Part shown: positions 1 through 7,539 of the stretch, piece by piece | Position numbering within the stretch: position 1 is the stretch's first letter | Layout of the letters: the number at the start of each line of letters is the position of its first letter | NCBI RefSeq assembly: GCF_003031405.1 | Contig: NZ_CP020469.1 | Span: forward strand, 2,046,001 to 2,110,000 | Direction of reading: 5' to 3' | Length of the DNA stretch: 64,000 nt | From: Halomonas sp. 'Soap Lake #6' | GTDB lineage: Bacteria; Pseudomonadota; Gammaproteobacteria; Pseudomonadales; Halomonadaceae | Notes under the pieces: model-generated | Database searches by the model: none | What the model was told of the DNA's origin: nothing | What the model saw: the letters and a program-made list of their open reading frames with translations, nothing else | Program-made: the position numbers and the translations under genes

Positions 1-508
1 ACCGTTTACTGCATATTCGAGCTTCAAAATCCGTTCGTTTGGGTCGTTTGGGATTTAACGTAATGGTGTAGTCAAACAGGGGCTTAATACCAAAGGGGGC
101 TACAATGAGGACGTCTCCATCATCATCCAAAGCAGCCCCTACCGCAGTCTCTACTTCAACCCAAAAGCTCATCGCATCCTCTGTTGAAGTGTACGGACCA
201 TCCATATTCCGCTCGTGCATTCTTGCCTGGTTTTTTACCGACCATGGGAGCTTCGAGACGGCCCTTAACTCACGTTCAATTTCCCGATCACGAGAATTAC
301 TTATGTCTTGCTGATCAAAGTAAATTAAATCAATGTCGTTTAGCGGCGTACTCGATGTAAAGCCATGTAGTTTGTCCCATGCCAAGTTTCTAACGAATCC
401 AGCAGCGAGGCACCAACCCGGCAGTTTCTGCTCAGATGCAGCAGTAAGCGCCTCCATCCGCACCGGATCATTCGTCACCCAATGTTTGATCACCGCTTCA
501 TGATCCAT
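1..508 (-). CDS. Nucleotidyltransferase-family protein (COG3575-like), 3' end cut by window edge
   Basis: Reading the minus strand from an ATG at 508 gives an uninterrupted frame to the window edge, beginning MDHEAVIKHWVTNDP. The segment GWCLAAGFVRNLAWD followed by LNDIDLIYFD is the pattern of the COG3575/NTP_transf_6 family, whose members resemble nucleotidyltransferases: the G..R..W element and the DIDL acidic pair sit where metal and nucleotide would bind. The biochemical function of this family is not established. An in-frame TGA lies about 36 nt upstream of the ATG, so the start must be here or at a nearby TTG at 520. At least 169 residues are visible; family members are around 180-200 residues, so most of the gene is present. 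Confidence 0.72.
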   Translation of the reverse strand, partial: MDHEAVIKHWVTNDPVRMEALTAASEQKLPGWCLAAGFVRNLAWDKLHGFTSSTPLNDIDLIYFDQQDISNSRDREIERELRAVSKLPWSVKNQARMHERNMDGPYTSTEDAMSFWVEVETAVGAALDDDGDVLIVAPFGIKPLFDYTITLNPKRPKRTDFEARICSKR

Positions 509-605
509 TTCAATACCCAACTCACAGCCATCCCTTCCATATCATTGACGAGGCTTTAGAAAAGCCAGATTGCGCAGCCCCCTTTTGCTGATCCTAGCTA
601 GGCTT

Positions 606-1259
606 TTATAAGTTAGTGTCAACGTCCTTCAACCCTAGAAGCACTGCTGCTCCAATCAAAAACGAGCCAGACACTTTACCTAAGTACTGGCGTGCTGATG
701 ACTTCAGTTTCGTACTAACCCATTCAGCTGATTTCCCGTAGGAAAACAAGAAAACCGCGTCCATGATGAGATAAGTGGCACTGAGTATCGCAAACTGATG
801 AAGAAGGGGCTCAGAGGGGTTAATAAACTGTGGAAATAGGGCAGCGAAAAAGATAACAGCTTTAGGATTGGCAGCTGAAGTAACAAAGCCTTGCCAATAC
901 AAGCTACGGCTTGACCTTACTTGGCTGGCCAGATTGGCATTGCTGGCTTTCTGAGAAAAAATTAACCGCAAACCTAAGTACGATAAATATGCCACTCCCG
1001 CCCACTTCACAACGGTAAAGAAATCACCCGATTGCTGAATAATGCTCACCAAGCCTATCGAGGCGACAATCATCTGTAAAAAATTGGCTGACAAATCGCC
1101 AGCGGCGGTAAATAGTGATCGGTGAAAGCCATTACTAATACTATTTGAAAGCATCAGAAGTTGGCTAGGGCCCGGCGTGCTCATTAAAATGAATACGGTG
1201 CTGACATACAAAAGCCAAATTTCCGTTCCCATAGCCATTACCTTAACGTCTGAATTCAT
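606..1259 (-). CDS. LysE/RhtB-family exporter
   Basis: A 217-residue inner-membrane protein of the LysE/RhtB translocator superfamily, which exports amino acids or related small molecules. Seen: the hallmark STPGPSQLLM near the N-terminus, about five to six hydrophobic segments, and a central AANPKAVIFFAALFPQF segment matching the family's NPK-FF-A-FPQF motif. The first ATG may be too early: starting at MGTEIWLLYV (about 1229) fits the usual RhtB N-terminus better. The substrate cannot be told from sequence. It stands alone between two unrelated genes on the same strand, as expected of a former gene cassette, though no convincing attC is seen at either side. A second LysE gene lies at 34237-34881. 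Confidence 0.85.
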   Translation of the reverse strand: MNSDVKVMAMGTEIWLLYVSTVFILMSTPGPSQLLMLSNSISNGFHRSLFTAAGDLSANFLQMIVASIGLVSIIQQSGDFFTVVKWAGVAYLSYLGLRLIFSQKASNANLASQVRSSRSLYWQGFVTSAANPKAVIFFAALFPQFINPSEPLLHQFAILSATYLIMDAVFLFSYGKSAEWVSTKLKSSARQYLGKVSGSFLIGAAVLLGLKDVDTNL

Positions 1260-1301
1260 TGGCTTTCGTGGCTCCTTGCCCAGAGCCTGCCGAATGAATG
1301 G

Positions 1302-1463
1302 TTAGCTTCCCGTTTGTTCAAACATATCAACATAAGCGGCTTCGATGAGCTGGGATGACTCAATACCGAGCTGATTCAATAGACGGTGCGCAATCTCAAC
1401 CACCTTGGATTCGAGGACTTCGATATTGCCGATATGTGCTTTGATCTCAATATTCCTGGCCAT
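1302..1463 (-). pseudogene. Internally deleted class IV adenylate cyclase-like (CYTH/CyaB) gene
   Basis: A 53-codon frame starts MARNIEIKAHIGN, the typical opening of CYTH-domain class IV adenylate cyclase (CyaB)-like proteins, which include the catalytic ExExK-type strand (EIK seen). It then jumps directly to EIAHRLLNQLGIESSQL followed by IEAAYVDMF, which resembles the family's last helix. Full-length members are about 170-180 residues, so roughly 120 central residues, including most of the triphosphate tunnel, are missing while the frame is kept. The remaining peptide cannot form the barrel. The start at 1463 was chosen because MARNIEIK is the family start; the frame is open upstream. Family identification rests on two short matching ends, hence moderate confidence. 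Confidence 0.6.
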
Positions 1464-1514
1464 ATGGTAAACCCTTAACCCCAAAGCGCACTGGCGACTT
1501 TGACGTAGCGAAGG

Positions 1515-2000
1515 TCAAACATCTGCGCCTGAACCGTTAGAATTTGGTCGTAATTGTAACTGGATGCCGAGTAAGAAATTGCGCAGCATTTGGTCTTTAC
1601 ATTCACGATAATTTTTATGGCTTGGCTTACGGAAAAAGGCGCTAAGTTCATGGTGGCTTAGCGGTAAGCCCACCAGCTCAAACACCTCTAAAATATCGTC
1701 TGCTTTTAAATTCAGCGCAATGCGCAGCTTCTGGAACACCATATTATTGTTTAGCTGCGACTCAGGGACTGGCTGTGGGCCTTCGCGCTTGCCACGTTTA
1801 AAGCTGATAAACCCATTCAGAAACGCCGCCAGTTCTCTGTTCTTCATCGTCACAAAGGCGTCGTCGTCATCCTTTTTCAGCCAAGCGGTTACCTGCTCTT
1901 GGCTCACACTGACTTCCGCCAGCGAGAAGATACTCACTATGGTGCTATCTTTTAAATCAAAGGTGTAACGTATACGGCGAAAAATATCATTGTTGGTCAA
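1515..2000 (-). CDS. yehS: DUF1456 (YehS-family) protein
   Basis: A 161-residue soluble protein made of two similar halves, each with the DUF1456 layout: an I-R--LDL sequence, a spacer ending in S--E-----, and a K--- C/R-N- L-NFL-G element (residues about 1-70 and 85-155). E. coli YehS has the same two-domain architecture and length. No biochemical function is established for this family. It lies 10 nt downstream of the 2011-2436 gene on the same strand, so the two are probably cotranscribed. Confidence 0.85.
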   Translation of the reverse strand: MTNNDIFRRIRYTFDLKDSTIVSIFSLAEVSVSQEQVTAWLKKDDDDAFVTMKNRELAAFLNGFISFKRGKREGPQPVPESQLNNNMVFQKLRIALNLKADDILEVFELVGLPLSHHELSAFFRKPSHKNYRECKDQMLRNFLLGIQLQLRPNSNGSGADV

Positions 2001-2010
2001 AATAGGGTTC

Positions 2011-2436
2011 CTAGCCGGTGGTTAGCGTTTCAAGCAGCTCATCGATTTCTGCTTTCAGTTCGTTATCTTCAATGCCATGAGCGCTGGTTCTGGCATGCTG
2101 CAAGCTTTTGATAGCAGCGTCTGTTTGGCCCAGCTCCACTTGTAACGTCGCCATGGAAAATGCGATGGATGAAATGTGGTCTTTCGAATTAATGGCGATG
2201 GCTTTTTCTAGGGCTTTTTCATAGCCAGTCAGAGCATCTTCTAACTCTTCTGTAAAGTCAGCCAGCGTTTCCCACTGCTCTGGATGGTCTTTATCGGTAT
2301 TTTCGTTATCAGTGCAAATAGCCTTCAGCTCTGCATAGAGCGCATCGAATGCCTCTCTATCATCTTTATCAGCAGCCTTCATGAGCTTTTCAGCTAAATC
2401 ATAGACAGATTTATATATCTTGGTATTAATCATCAC
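2011..2436 (-). CDS. TPR-like alpha-helical protein of unknown function
   Basis: A 141-residue acidic, wholly helical protein. Residues about 70-110 (LTGYEKALEKAIAINSKDH, then a similar AFSMATLQVELGQTDAAI) have the spacing of two tetratricopeptide-like helical pairs, so a protein-protein interaction role is plausible. I cannot assign a named family. It precedes the yehS-like gene by 10 nt and is likely its operon partner. The second Met may be the true start; the difference is one residue. Confidence 0.6.
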   Translation of the reverse strand: MMINTKIYKSVYDLAEKLMKAADKDDREAFDALYAELKAICTDNENTDKDHPEQWETLADFTEELEDALTGYEKALEKAIAINSKDHISSIAFSMATLQVELGQTDAAIKSLQHARTSAHGIEDNELKAEIDELLETLTTG

Positions 2437-2698
2437 CAGCAGCCCTTTATCTGTTAAAAAACAACAAAATTAATCAAATATTCATTCCACGATAAACGAC
2501 TTTTAAAACCTAACCATCATGGCGTTGACCGCCCCAGAAAATTAGCCTCGGACGCCATCGTCGTACAGCGACTGCCCATTGGAAACCATACCATTATAGC
2601 CTGGGATTACGCCCTTCCGGGTGTCATTCTGCCGTTTCCGTAAAGCAGTTACACCTTTTTGGGCGAACCAAGCCAAGATGCATCCAGTCTATTCCAAT

Positions 2699-3127
2699 CT
2701 AAAACTTTCGAGCTTGATAATAGATACCTTCTCTACCCTCACAGCACTCTTTCAGGCTGAGGAGAAAGATAGCCCAATTGTAGTTACAGAAACGATAGAA
2801 CTCGGTAACCTCTCGCCACCCCGTATGCTGCAGGACGACCGACGTTATCCCATCTTTTTCACTTAGCTCAAAGCTAACGCAGGTGCCGATCCATTCCGGA
2901 TCCGAATCAACGCAGCTCCACTCCATTCGTTGATCTGGAACAAGCTTGATTATTTCCATCTTGGTCGGCTTTTCATTGCCGAACCTGAACTCGTTCACTG
3001 AGCCGATTGCCGCTACAAACTGCAGTTCCTGCGTCCATACCTCAGCCAGCCCTTCAGCAGAGGCTAGCACTTGATAGACAGCTGACGCGGGGGCCTTTAT
3101 GTACTGTATATGCTCAATGTTTGCCAT
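2699..3127 (-). CDS. SRPBCC/AHSA1-domain protein
   Basis: A 142-residue single-domain START-like protein. The opening IEHIQYIKAPASAVYQVL, the central KMEIIKLVPDQRMEWSC and the C-terminal helix VTEFYRFCNYNWAIFLLSLK follow the AHSA1 (activator of Hsp90 ATPase homologue) fold used in bacteria for binding hydrophobic ligands. It is the third gene of an ArsR-SRPBCC-SRPBCC operon, 7 nt after the previous gene, a common arrangement in which the ArsR repressor controls the SRPBCC genes. The ligand is unknown. Confidence 0.82.
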   Translation of the reverse strand: MANIEHIQYIKAPASAVYQVLASAEGLAEVWTQELQFVAAIGSVNEFRFGNEKPTKMEIIKLVPDQRMEWSCVDSDPEWIGTCVSFELSEKDGITSVVLQHTGWREVTEFYRFCNYNWAIFLLSLKECCEGREGIYYQARKF

Positions 3128-3134
3128 AGCTCAT

Positions 3135-3614
3135 TTACCGCCAGTTAGGGAAAAGGGGTTCACCATGCTCAAGCAAAGATTTCAGGCTGGAGAGGATAGC
3201 AGGCCAGCCTACGCTGATGCCCTGAAGCACTTTGCTGCCCTGCTCAAACTGATCGTGAATCAACGTCAAACGAACCTTGCCCATATACTCTGCAACTTCG
3301 AACGTAACTCGTGATGGTTTTTCCGGGTCGAGAAGATCAACCCTTTCACCTTCATAGCCCGGCATTTCATCATCCACGGCAGGGTCAAACGTGTATGACA
3401 AACGTTTCGGCGGATCCGCTTCAAGCACTTTGCCAGACCAATCGAGGGAGCCATCTTCTTTAATGAGGTTGACCGCTGCTCCCATCTCCCAATCTGACTC
3501 GATGCGGCGCCCTCCCCAATATTGCCGCGTAAACTCAGAGCTTGTAAGTGCTTTCCAGACTCTCTCAGGCGTCGTATCGATGTAGATAACGTATACAAAT
3601 TCCGGCTTGGCCAT
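3135..3614 (-). CDS. SRPBCC/AHSA1-domain protein
   Basis: A 159-residue START-like protein with the characteristic TTPERVWKALTSSEFTRQYWGG opening split as TTPERVWKAL and FTRQYWGG, a central LVEVLEADPPKRL-like strand and a C-terminal helix ending LKSLLEHGEPLF. The ATG at 3614 is preferred over an in-frame TTG at 3620 because GAGGAG sits about 8 nt upstream. It starts 2 nt after the ArsR stop codon, so translation is probably coupled. It is a different AHSA1 subfamily from the following gene. Ligand unknown. Confidence 0.85.
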   Translation of the reverse strand: MAKPEFVYVIYIDTTPERVWKALTSSEFTRQYWGGRRIESDWEMGAAVNLIKEDGSLDWSGKVLEADPPKRLSYTFDPAVDDEMPGYEGERVDLLDPEKPSRVTFEVAEYMGKVRLTLIHDQFEQGSKVLQGISVGWPAILSSLKSLLEHGEPLFPNWR

Positions 3615-3616
3615 TT

Positions 3617-3937
3617 TCAATTCTCCTCAAGCGCTTTCTTCAGCGTATCCAATGCCTGCAGGCGGTTACGCTCAAACTTGCCAATCCAGCGCTCGTAGAT
3701 CTGTTGAATCGGCACTGGGTTCAAGTAGTGCAGTTTTTCCCTGCCTTGCCACCGAATAGTGACCAGGTTTGCCGCTTCTAGGTGTGCCAAATGCTTTGCC
3801 ACACCTTGGCGGCTAATCGACATACGCTTACAAAGCTCGCTCAATGACTGTCCATCATCTTCGCGCAGGCGATCAAGTAACTCTCGGCGACAAGGATCAG
3901 CAAGCGCTTTGAAAACATCGTTCTTATCAGTAGTCAT
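3617..3937 (-). CDS. ArsR-family winged-helix repressor
   Basis: A 106-residue helix-turn-helix regulator starting MTTDKNDVFKALADPCRR. The segment LSELCKRMSISRQGVAKHL is the recognition winged helix, followed by the wing VTIRWQGREKLHYL. No metal-binding cysteines of the classical ArsR type are present; this subgroup is usually paired with SRPBCC genes. The longer frame to 3952 is rejected because it overlaps the operator palindrome at 3947-3966. First gene of a three-gene operon and the probable autoregulator. Confidence 0.88.
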   Translation of the reverse strand: MTTDKNDVFKALADPCRRELLDRLREDDGQSLSELCKRMSISRQGVAKHLAHLEAANLVTIRWQGREKLHYLNPVPIQQIYERWIGKFERNRLQALDTLKKALEEN

Positions 3938-3946
3938 AATACAATT

Positions 3947-3966
3947 ATGCAACCAAATGGTTGCAT
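3947..3966. promoter_or_regulatory. Perfect 9-bp inverted repeat, probable ArsR operator
   Basis: ATGCAACCA, a 2-bp spacer AA, then TGGTTGCAT. It ends 9 bp before the ArsR start codon, overlapping where the promoter or ribosome would bind. Position and symmetry fit an autoregulatory operator of the ArsR protein; binding is inferred. Confidence 0.65.
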
Positions 3967-3978
3967 GTCAAGCAGCAC

Positions 3979-4011
3979 ACTCATGCTCTTCTCTACAAGA
4001 AGAGCATGAGT
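3979..4011. repeat. Perfect 14-bp stem palindrome upstream of ArsR promoter
   Basis: ACTCATGCTCTTCT, loop CTACA, then the exact reverse complement. There is no adjacent T-run on either strand, so a Rho-independent terminator is not strongly supported. It lies 13 bp from the ArsR operator. Confidence 0.6.
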
Positions 4012-4250
4012 AGTCTCTACATCAATCTGTGTTGAGGTGGCGGCCACTCAATCTTGCGAGTGCAGATGCTCCAGTTAAAGCAAAAATAATGTTTTGCAGC
4101 TACCAAATTGACTGATTCAGCTGCTCGTTTTCAGCGTCGCTGATGACGTGAAAAGTGCTCAATGCCACATAGATGATAAAGGCCATAAAGGCACTGAGCT
4201 GAGGGAAAATGCTATTTTTGAAGCCTATGATTTTTTGGGAGATCCCCCTA

Positions 4251-4676
4251 TTAACAGTAACACTCCATGACGAACTCTGGCTGGCCAGTCTGTTCATCAA
4301 TTTGCTCGCCCAATGAAATAAACCCATGTTTCTTGTAAAAGTGGATACTTGGAGCATTATCACTGTAGACCGTCAGTTGCAAACACTCCCTTCTGCTCTT
4401 GGCATCATCGATCAGCGCAGACCCTATACCTTTACCCTGCAAGCCTGGAGACACAAAAACTGCAGCCAACGTATTTCCGTATAGGCTGTAGAATCCAACT
4501 ATCTGATCCCCTGACTCAAATACAAAGGTCTCCGATGCAGGGATGTATACATCACGCATTTCGCTAACCTTTGATTCCCAAAACCTTGATCCAACAAAGG
4601 AGTGAGCTTTAATTGATGCTGAAAGCCAGATATCCAAAATTTGGCCAATATCTGCCTCCCGGTATTTGCGAATCAT
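4251..4676 (-). CDS. GNAT-family N-acetyltransferase
   Basis: A 141-residue acetyl-CoA-dependent acetyltransferase. It opens MIRKYREADIGQILDIW, has the V-SPGLQGKGIGSALI motif A that binds the acetyl-CoA pyrophosphate (R/Q-x-x-G-x-G/A), and ends with the SIHFYKKHGF motif B. It resembles the YjaB/YiaC-size group; the acceptor is unknown. Stand-alone minus-strand gene. The 4012-4250 stretch downstream shows nothing convincing: a hydrophobic frame there is only the continuation of an overlapping shadow frame. Confidence 0.88.
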   Translation of the reverse strand: MIRKYREADIGQILDIWLSASIKAHSFVGSRFWESKVSEMRDVYIPASETFVFESGDQIVGFYSLYGNTLAAVFVSPGLQGKGIGSALIDDAKSRRECLQLTVYSDNAPSIHFYKKHGFISLGEQIDEQTGQPEFVMECYC

Positions 4677-4715
4677 CTAGATATTCCTTACTGATGGTCA
4701 ACTGCGCCAAAGGCA

Positions 4716-5189
4716 TCATTGAGAATCATTTAATAAGTATTTTCTGTGCAGCACAGAGCGAAGCAAATCAGGAATCCAATCAGGTTTGAAGAGAGAGGCT
4801 TCGTTTTCGAGTAGTTCGTCCAAGCTCCACCATTTCCACGATTGAATCGTGCTCTTTTCCTCATCAGTCCACTTTGCAGCAAATACCTCTCTGTTTGCAG
4901 GCCATTTAACCAGGAAGTACTGCTCAAGCCAACGTGCTGGCACCGACCTTGCAACGGCATAGACGTCGTCCCGCTCTCTTAGAATTTCACCGATGTCTTG
5001 TGTTAACCCGGTTTCCTCGTATAACTCGCGTTTCGCGGCCTCAACGTAGCTCTCGCCTGGTTTTAGCTCACCGCCAACGGTTGCCCAAAATGGCGCATGG
5101 TGCTCGTCTTTGTATAAAAACAGTAGCAAATGCCCCTCTTCATCAACAATTATTAACCGTGATGATTTTCTGGTCTCCACTTCTAACAC
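4716..5189 (-). CDS. NUDIX hydrolase
   Basis: A 157-residue hydrolase of nucleoside diphosphate-linked compounds. The Nudix box runs from G40 to about residue 62 (GELKPGESYVEAAKREL followed by YEETGL) with all conserved positions: G, E46, RE at 54-55, EE at 58-59 and G61. The C-terminal WWSLDELL followed by a PD-IPDLLR helix is common in this group. The substrate cannot be predicted. Stand-alone gene. Confidence 0.9.
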   Translation of the reverse strand: MLEVETRKSSRLIIVDEEGHLLLFLYKDEHHAPFWATVGGELKPGESYVEAAKRELYEETGLTQDIGEILRERDDVYAVARSVPARWLEQYFLVKWPANREVFAAKWTDEEKSTIQSWKWWSLDELLENEASLFKPDWIPDLLRSVLHRKYLLNDSQ

Positions 5190-5309
5190 TCCATTGCTTC
5201 TTTAAATATTTAGTATCCACATCTACATTCACAGAGACATGCGGAGAGACATACTAAAGGAAAGCCACCCAAGCCTGTAGCGACTTCCTCCTATTAAAAA
5301 GCCTCATAA

Positions 5310-5810
5310 TCACCAAGGTTCGCTTTGTAAAACCACCTCTCCAACTGCAGCTAAGTCGCCATGATGCATGAACTCGAAGGTAGAAAGCACTTTCTCACCT
5401 TGCTGCAGAAAATAAACGGCACCAGAGTGCCGCTGGTAACCATGTTTTCCGTAATAAGACACTAGTCGAGGCGGACAAAAAAGAGTAAATATTTCAGCTC
5501 CCAAATGCTTGCTTGCCTGATGATGTACTTCATTAAACAGTAAAGCTGGAATGCTTTGCCCTTGATATTCTGGCCTCACGACAACCTCGCCAATACCAAT
5601 CACTGAACATGGCACAGCATTAATTAACACTTCAAAACGATCAAAGCCAATATGACCAATAGGATCATTCGCTTCCGAGTAAGCGATGCTATGCCAGGAA
5701 ACAGGCGACCACTCTTTACTACGCCCCTCTTTAGGAAACACCCTCTCCGCTCATTGGGTTAAGTAGCGCCACTCACTTTCCAATATCCCTTTTTTAGTTT
5801 CAACTCTCAT
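5310..5810 (-). pseudogene. GNAT-family acetyltransferase interrupted by an in-frame TGA
   Basis: The frame begins at an ATG (5810) with GGAAA 6-7 nt upstream and reads MRVETKKGILESEWRYLTQ, then meets TGA at 5751-5753 and continues in the same frame as AERVFPKEGRSKEWSPVSWH. The downstream part (to 5310) carries the acetyl-CoA site IGIGEVVVRPEYQGQSIPALL. The residues before and after the stop read as one continuous GNAT N-terminus, so codon 20 is a nonsense mutation of an intact family member. Reinitiation at a GTG at 5741 could yield a 143-residue protein lacking the first strand. Sequencing error is also possible. Confidence 0.72.
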
Positions 5811-5909
5811 TGCTGTTTCCTTTTCTCTAGCTCAAGCACATTGACAATCTTAGAGGTCACTAAGGTGACGTTAATCAACGCACACAATCCACTGTGCCTT
5901 ACTAGTCTT

Positions 5910-6332
5910 TCAAGCTTGCAAGTTTTCAACCGTCAAACCAATCTCTTGCCCATATGAAACTTCTAAGATATGGCCATCAGGATCATTAATAAATGCCCAA
6001 TAACCCACAGGGTAGCCACTATCAGTGGCTTCTTTGGACAATATTCCTTCACGTCTGGCTTGGTCACATAAATGATCAACCTTGCTCTTACTACTACAGC
6101 CAACTCCCAGGTGGGCAAAAGGCCCTAATATAGGAACCGGCTTGCTACTTTGAACTAGCACTAGCACAAATGGGCGAGTCTTATCTGACAACCAGACAAC
6201 CCGTTTGTCAATTTCTTTATCTATTCGTTCATGCACTACAGACATGTGGGCATAGCGCTGATAAAAATCGATACTCTTATCTAAGTTGCTTGATGATAAC
6301 GCAATGTGTGTAAAGCCGACATCTTTCCTCAT
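5910..6332 (-). CDS. VOC (glyoxalase/bleomycin-resistance fold) protein
   Basis: About 140 residues with the paired beta-alpha-beta-beta-beta layout of the vicinal oxygen chelate superfamily: DVGFTHIALSSSNLDKSIDF at the start, FAHLGVGCSS in the middle and FINDPDGHILEVSYG at the end, supplying a candidate metal-binding His and Glu. The start at 6332 has TTGGAG six nt upstream and is preferred over the one at 6344. VOC proteins range from lyases to dioxygenases to antibiotic-binding proteins; this one cannot be placed further. Confidence 0.85.
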   Translation of the reverse strand: MRKDVGFTHIALSSSNLDKSIDFYQRYAHMSVVHERIDKEIDKRVVWLSDKTRPFVLVLVQSSKPVPILGPFAHLGVGCSSKSKVDHLCDQARREGILSKEATDSGYPVGYWAFINDPDGHILEVSYGQEIGLTVENLQA

Positions 6333-6382
6333 TAAGAACTCCAAAGGGTTTACAGCCTAGGTAAAGGTTTTTTATTGTGTTA

Positions 6383-6967
6383 TCAAAAGTAAAACCATAA
6401 CGGGTTGTTTCCTGTTATCAATCTTTTGCTAACTTGCGCCACTCTCTGGCCTAAATAACGAGCGGCAAGTAAGTCTGTTTCATCTAATACGCCATCTACT
6501 GAATGAGCAATAAGCCCTGACTGAGCACCCAGTCTATTACGCATTTCTGGATCGTAGTTGCCTGGGATATCCAAACCTGCCCATAGCATGCCATGCTGAC
6601 TCGCAAATACTTGCATGTACTGAAGTGTATTCAACTGATCGCCGCTTAAGTTGGCACCAATGGTAAAGCCAGCAGCAATTTTATTTGCCCATGATTGGTT
6701 GGCCCACAGCTCACTTGTGGCATCACTAAAGGCTTTAAACTGCGCTGATACGCAGCCCATATAGGTGGGTGAGCCAAAGACCAATGCATCAGCATTATCT
6801 AATTGCTGCAGCAGTTTGGTATTGTGAAAACGTCCTTCGATAATATCCGCGCCAACAATTTCTGCCATGGTCACTTCAACATCGGACACCGCCGCACCAG
6901 CAGCAACAGCCCGTGCAAGCTGCTTGGTACTGCCCGAAGCGGAATGGAAAACGACGGCGACGTTCAT
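6383..6967 (-). CDS. Flavodoxin-fold NAD(P)H-dependent FMN protein
   Basis: A 194-residue flavodoxin-like protein. The FMN-phosphate loop is VVFHSASGSTKQLA (residues 5-18), and LVFGSPTYMGCVSAQFKAF is the WrbA/NADPH-FMN reductase SPTYxG isoalloxazine loop. It probably acts in quinone or other electron-transfer reduction. Its ATG overlaps the stop codon of the upstream VOC gene by one base (TAATG), so the two are translationally coupled. Both lie downstream of a SoxR-type operator, which suggests induction by redox-cycling compounds. Confidence 0.85.
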   Translation of the reverse strand: MNVAVVFHSASGSTKQLARAVAAGAAVSDVEVTMAEIVGADIIEGRFHNTKLLQQLDNADALVFGSPTYMGCVSAQFKAFSDATSELWANQSWANKIAAGFTIGANLSGDQLNTLQYMQVFASQHGMLWAGLDIPGNYDPEMRNRLGAQSGLIAHSVDGVLDETDLLAARYLGQRVAQVSKRLITGNNPLWFYF

Positions 6968-7437
6968 TACACCTCCCCCTTCCGCTGCTGAGTATTTCCC
7001 TGAGCTGCGGGCTGCAGAGCATCGCGGTTTAAGTTCCGCTCGGCCGGGATGTCACTCAAATACTCAACAAACTCCACTTCAAAACCGGCCGGATCGACAA
7101 AATAGACATTTTTGCGAAACGGCTCTGTGGCACCAGGTTTGGCAATGGCATAACCAGCGTTATTTAACCTGGCCACAACGGCATCAAGGTTATCGGTCAC
7201 GTATGCAAAATGGGCCAGCCCAACGCTATGGCCCGTCAAATCGCGGTTCTCCCCTTCGCCGTGATCGCTTAACGCCAGGTAATGAGCATCGTCACCGAAG
7301 TGCACCCATTTGCGTGGTTTGCCATACCACTCACCATGGCCTTCATCCCGCACCCGCCAGTGCGGGAAGGCTGCGCGGTAAAAATCCAACATGGCATCCA
7401 TGTCAGCAACCACCAGATTAACGTGTTCTAAGTACAT
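6967..7437 (-). CDS. VOC-family protein, first gene of SoxR-regulated operon
   Basis: A 156-residue VOC protein opening MYLEHVNLVVADMDAMLDFY, with GHSVGLAHFAYVT in the second module and YFVDPAGFEVEFVEY near the end, giving a usual His/Glu metal set. The C-terminal 30 residues are polar and probably disordered. It is transcribed divergently from soxR; the perfect sox box at 7476-7493 ends 39 bp upstream of its start codon. The role is probably detoxification under redox stress, inferred from context. Confidence 0.85.
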   Translation of the reverse strand: MYLEHVNLVVADMDAMLDFYRAAFPHWRVRDEGHGEWYGKPRKWVHFGDDAHYLALSDHGEGENRDLTGHSVGLAHFAYVTDNLDAVVARLNNAGYAIAKPGATEPFRKNVYFVDPAGFEVEFVEYLSDIPAERNLNRDALQPAAQGNTQQRKGEV

Positions 7438-7475
7438 AAGAGTCTCCTTGCGTTAAGTCAGATGGCAGGATAAAA

Positions 7476-7493
7476 CCTCAACTTGAGTTGAGG
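7476..7493. promoter_or_regulatory. SoxR operator (sox box)
   Basis: The perfect 18-bp palindrome CCTCAACTTGAGTTGAGG matches the known SoxR-binding consensus of the E. coli soxS promoter in length, symmetry and outer half-sites. It lies between divergent soxR (start 7540) and the VOC-flavodoxin operon (start 7437). Confidence 0.9.
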
Positions 7494-7539
7494 TAAAGCA
7501 GTTTTTGGGGAAAAATGGCAAAAAAGATTCAGGGGGTGA

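Noticed and set aside
4100..4363. An 87-codon hydrophobic frame downstream of the GNAT gene
   Set aside because: Its 5' half is an out-of-frame overlap with the real GNAT gene, and the rest has no ribosome site or family features.
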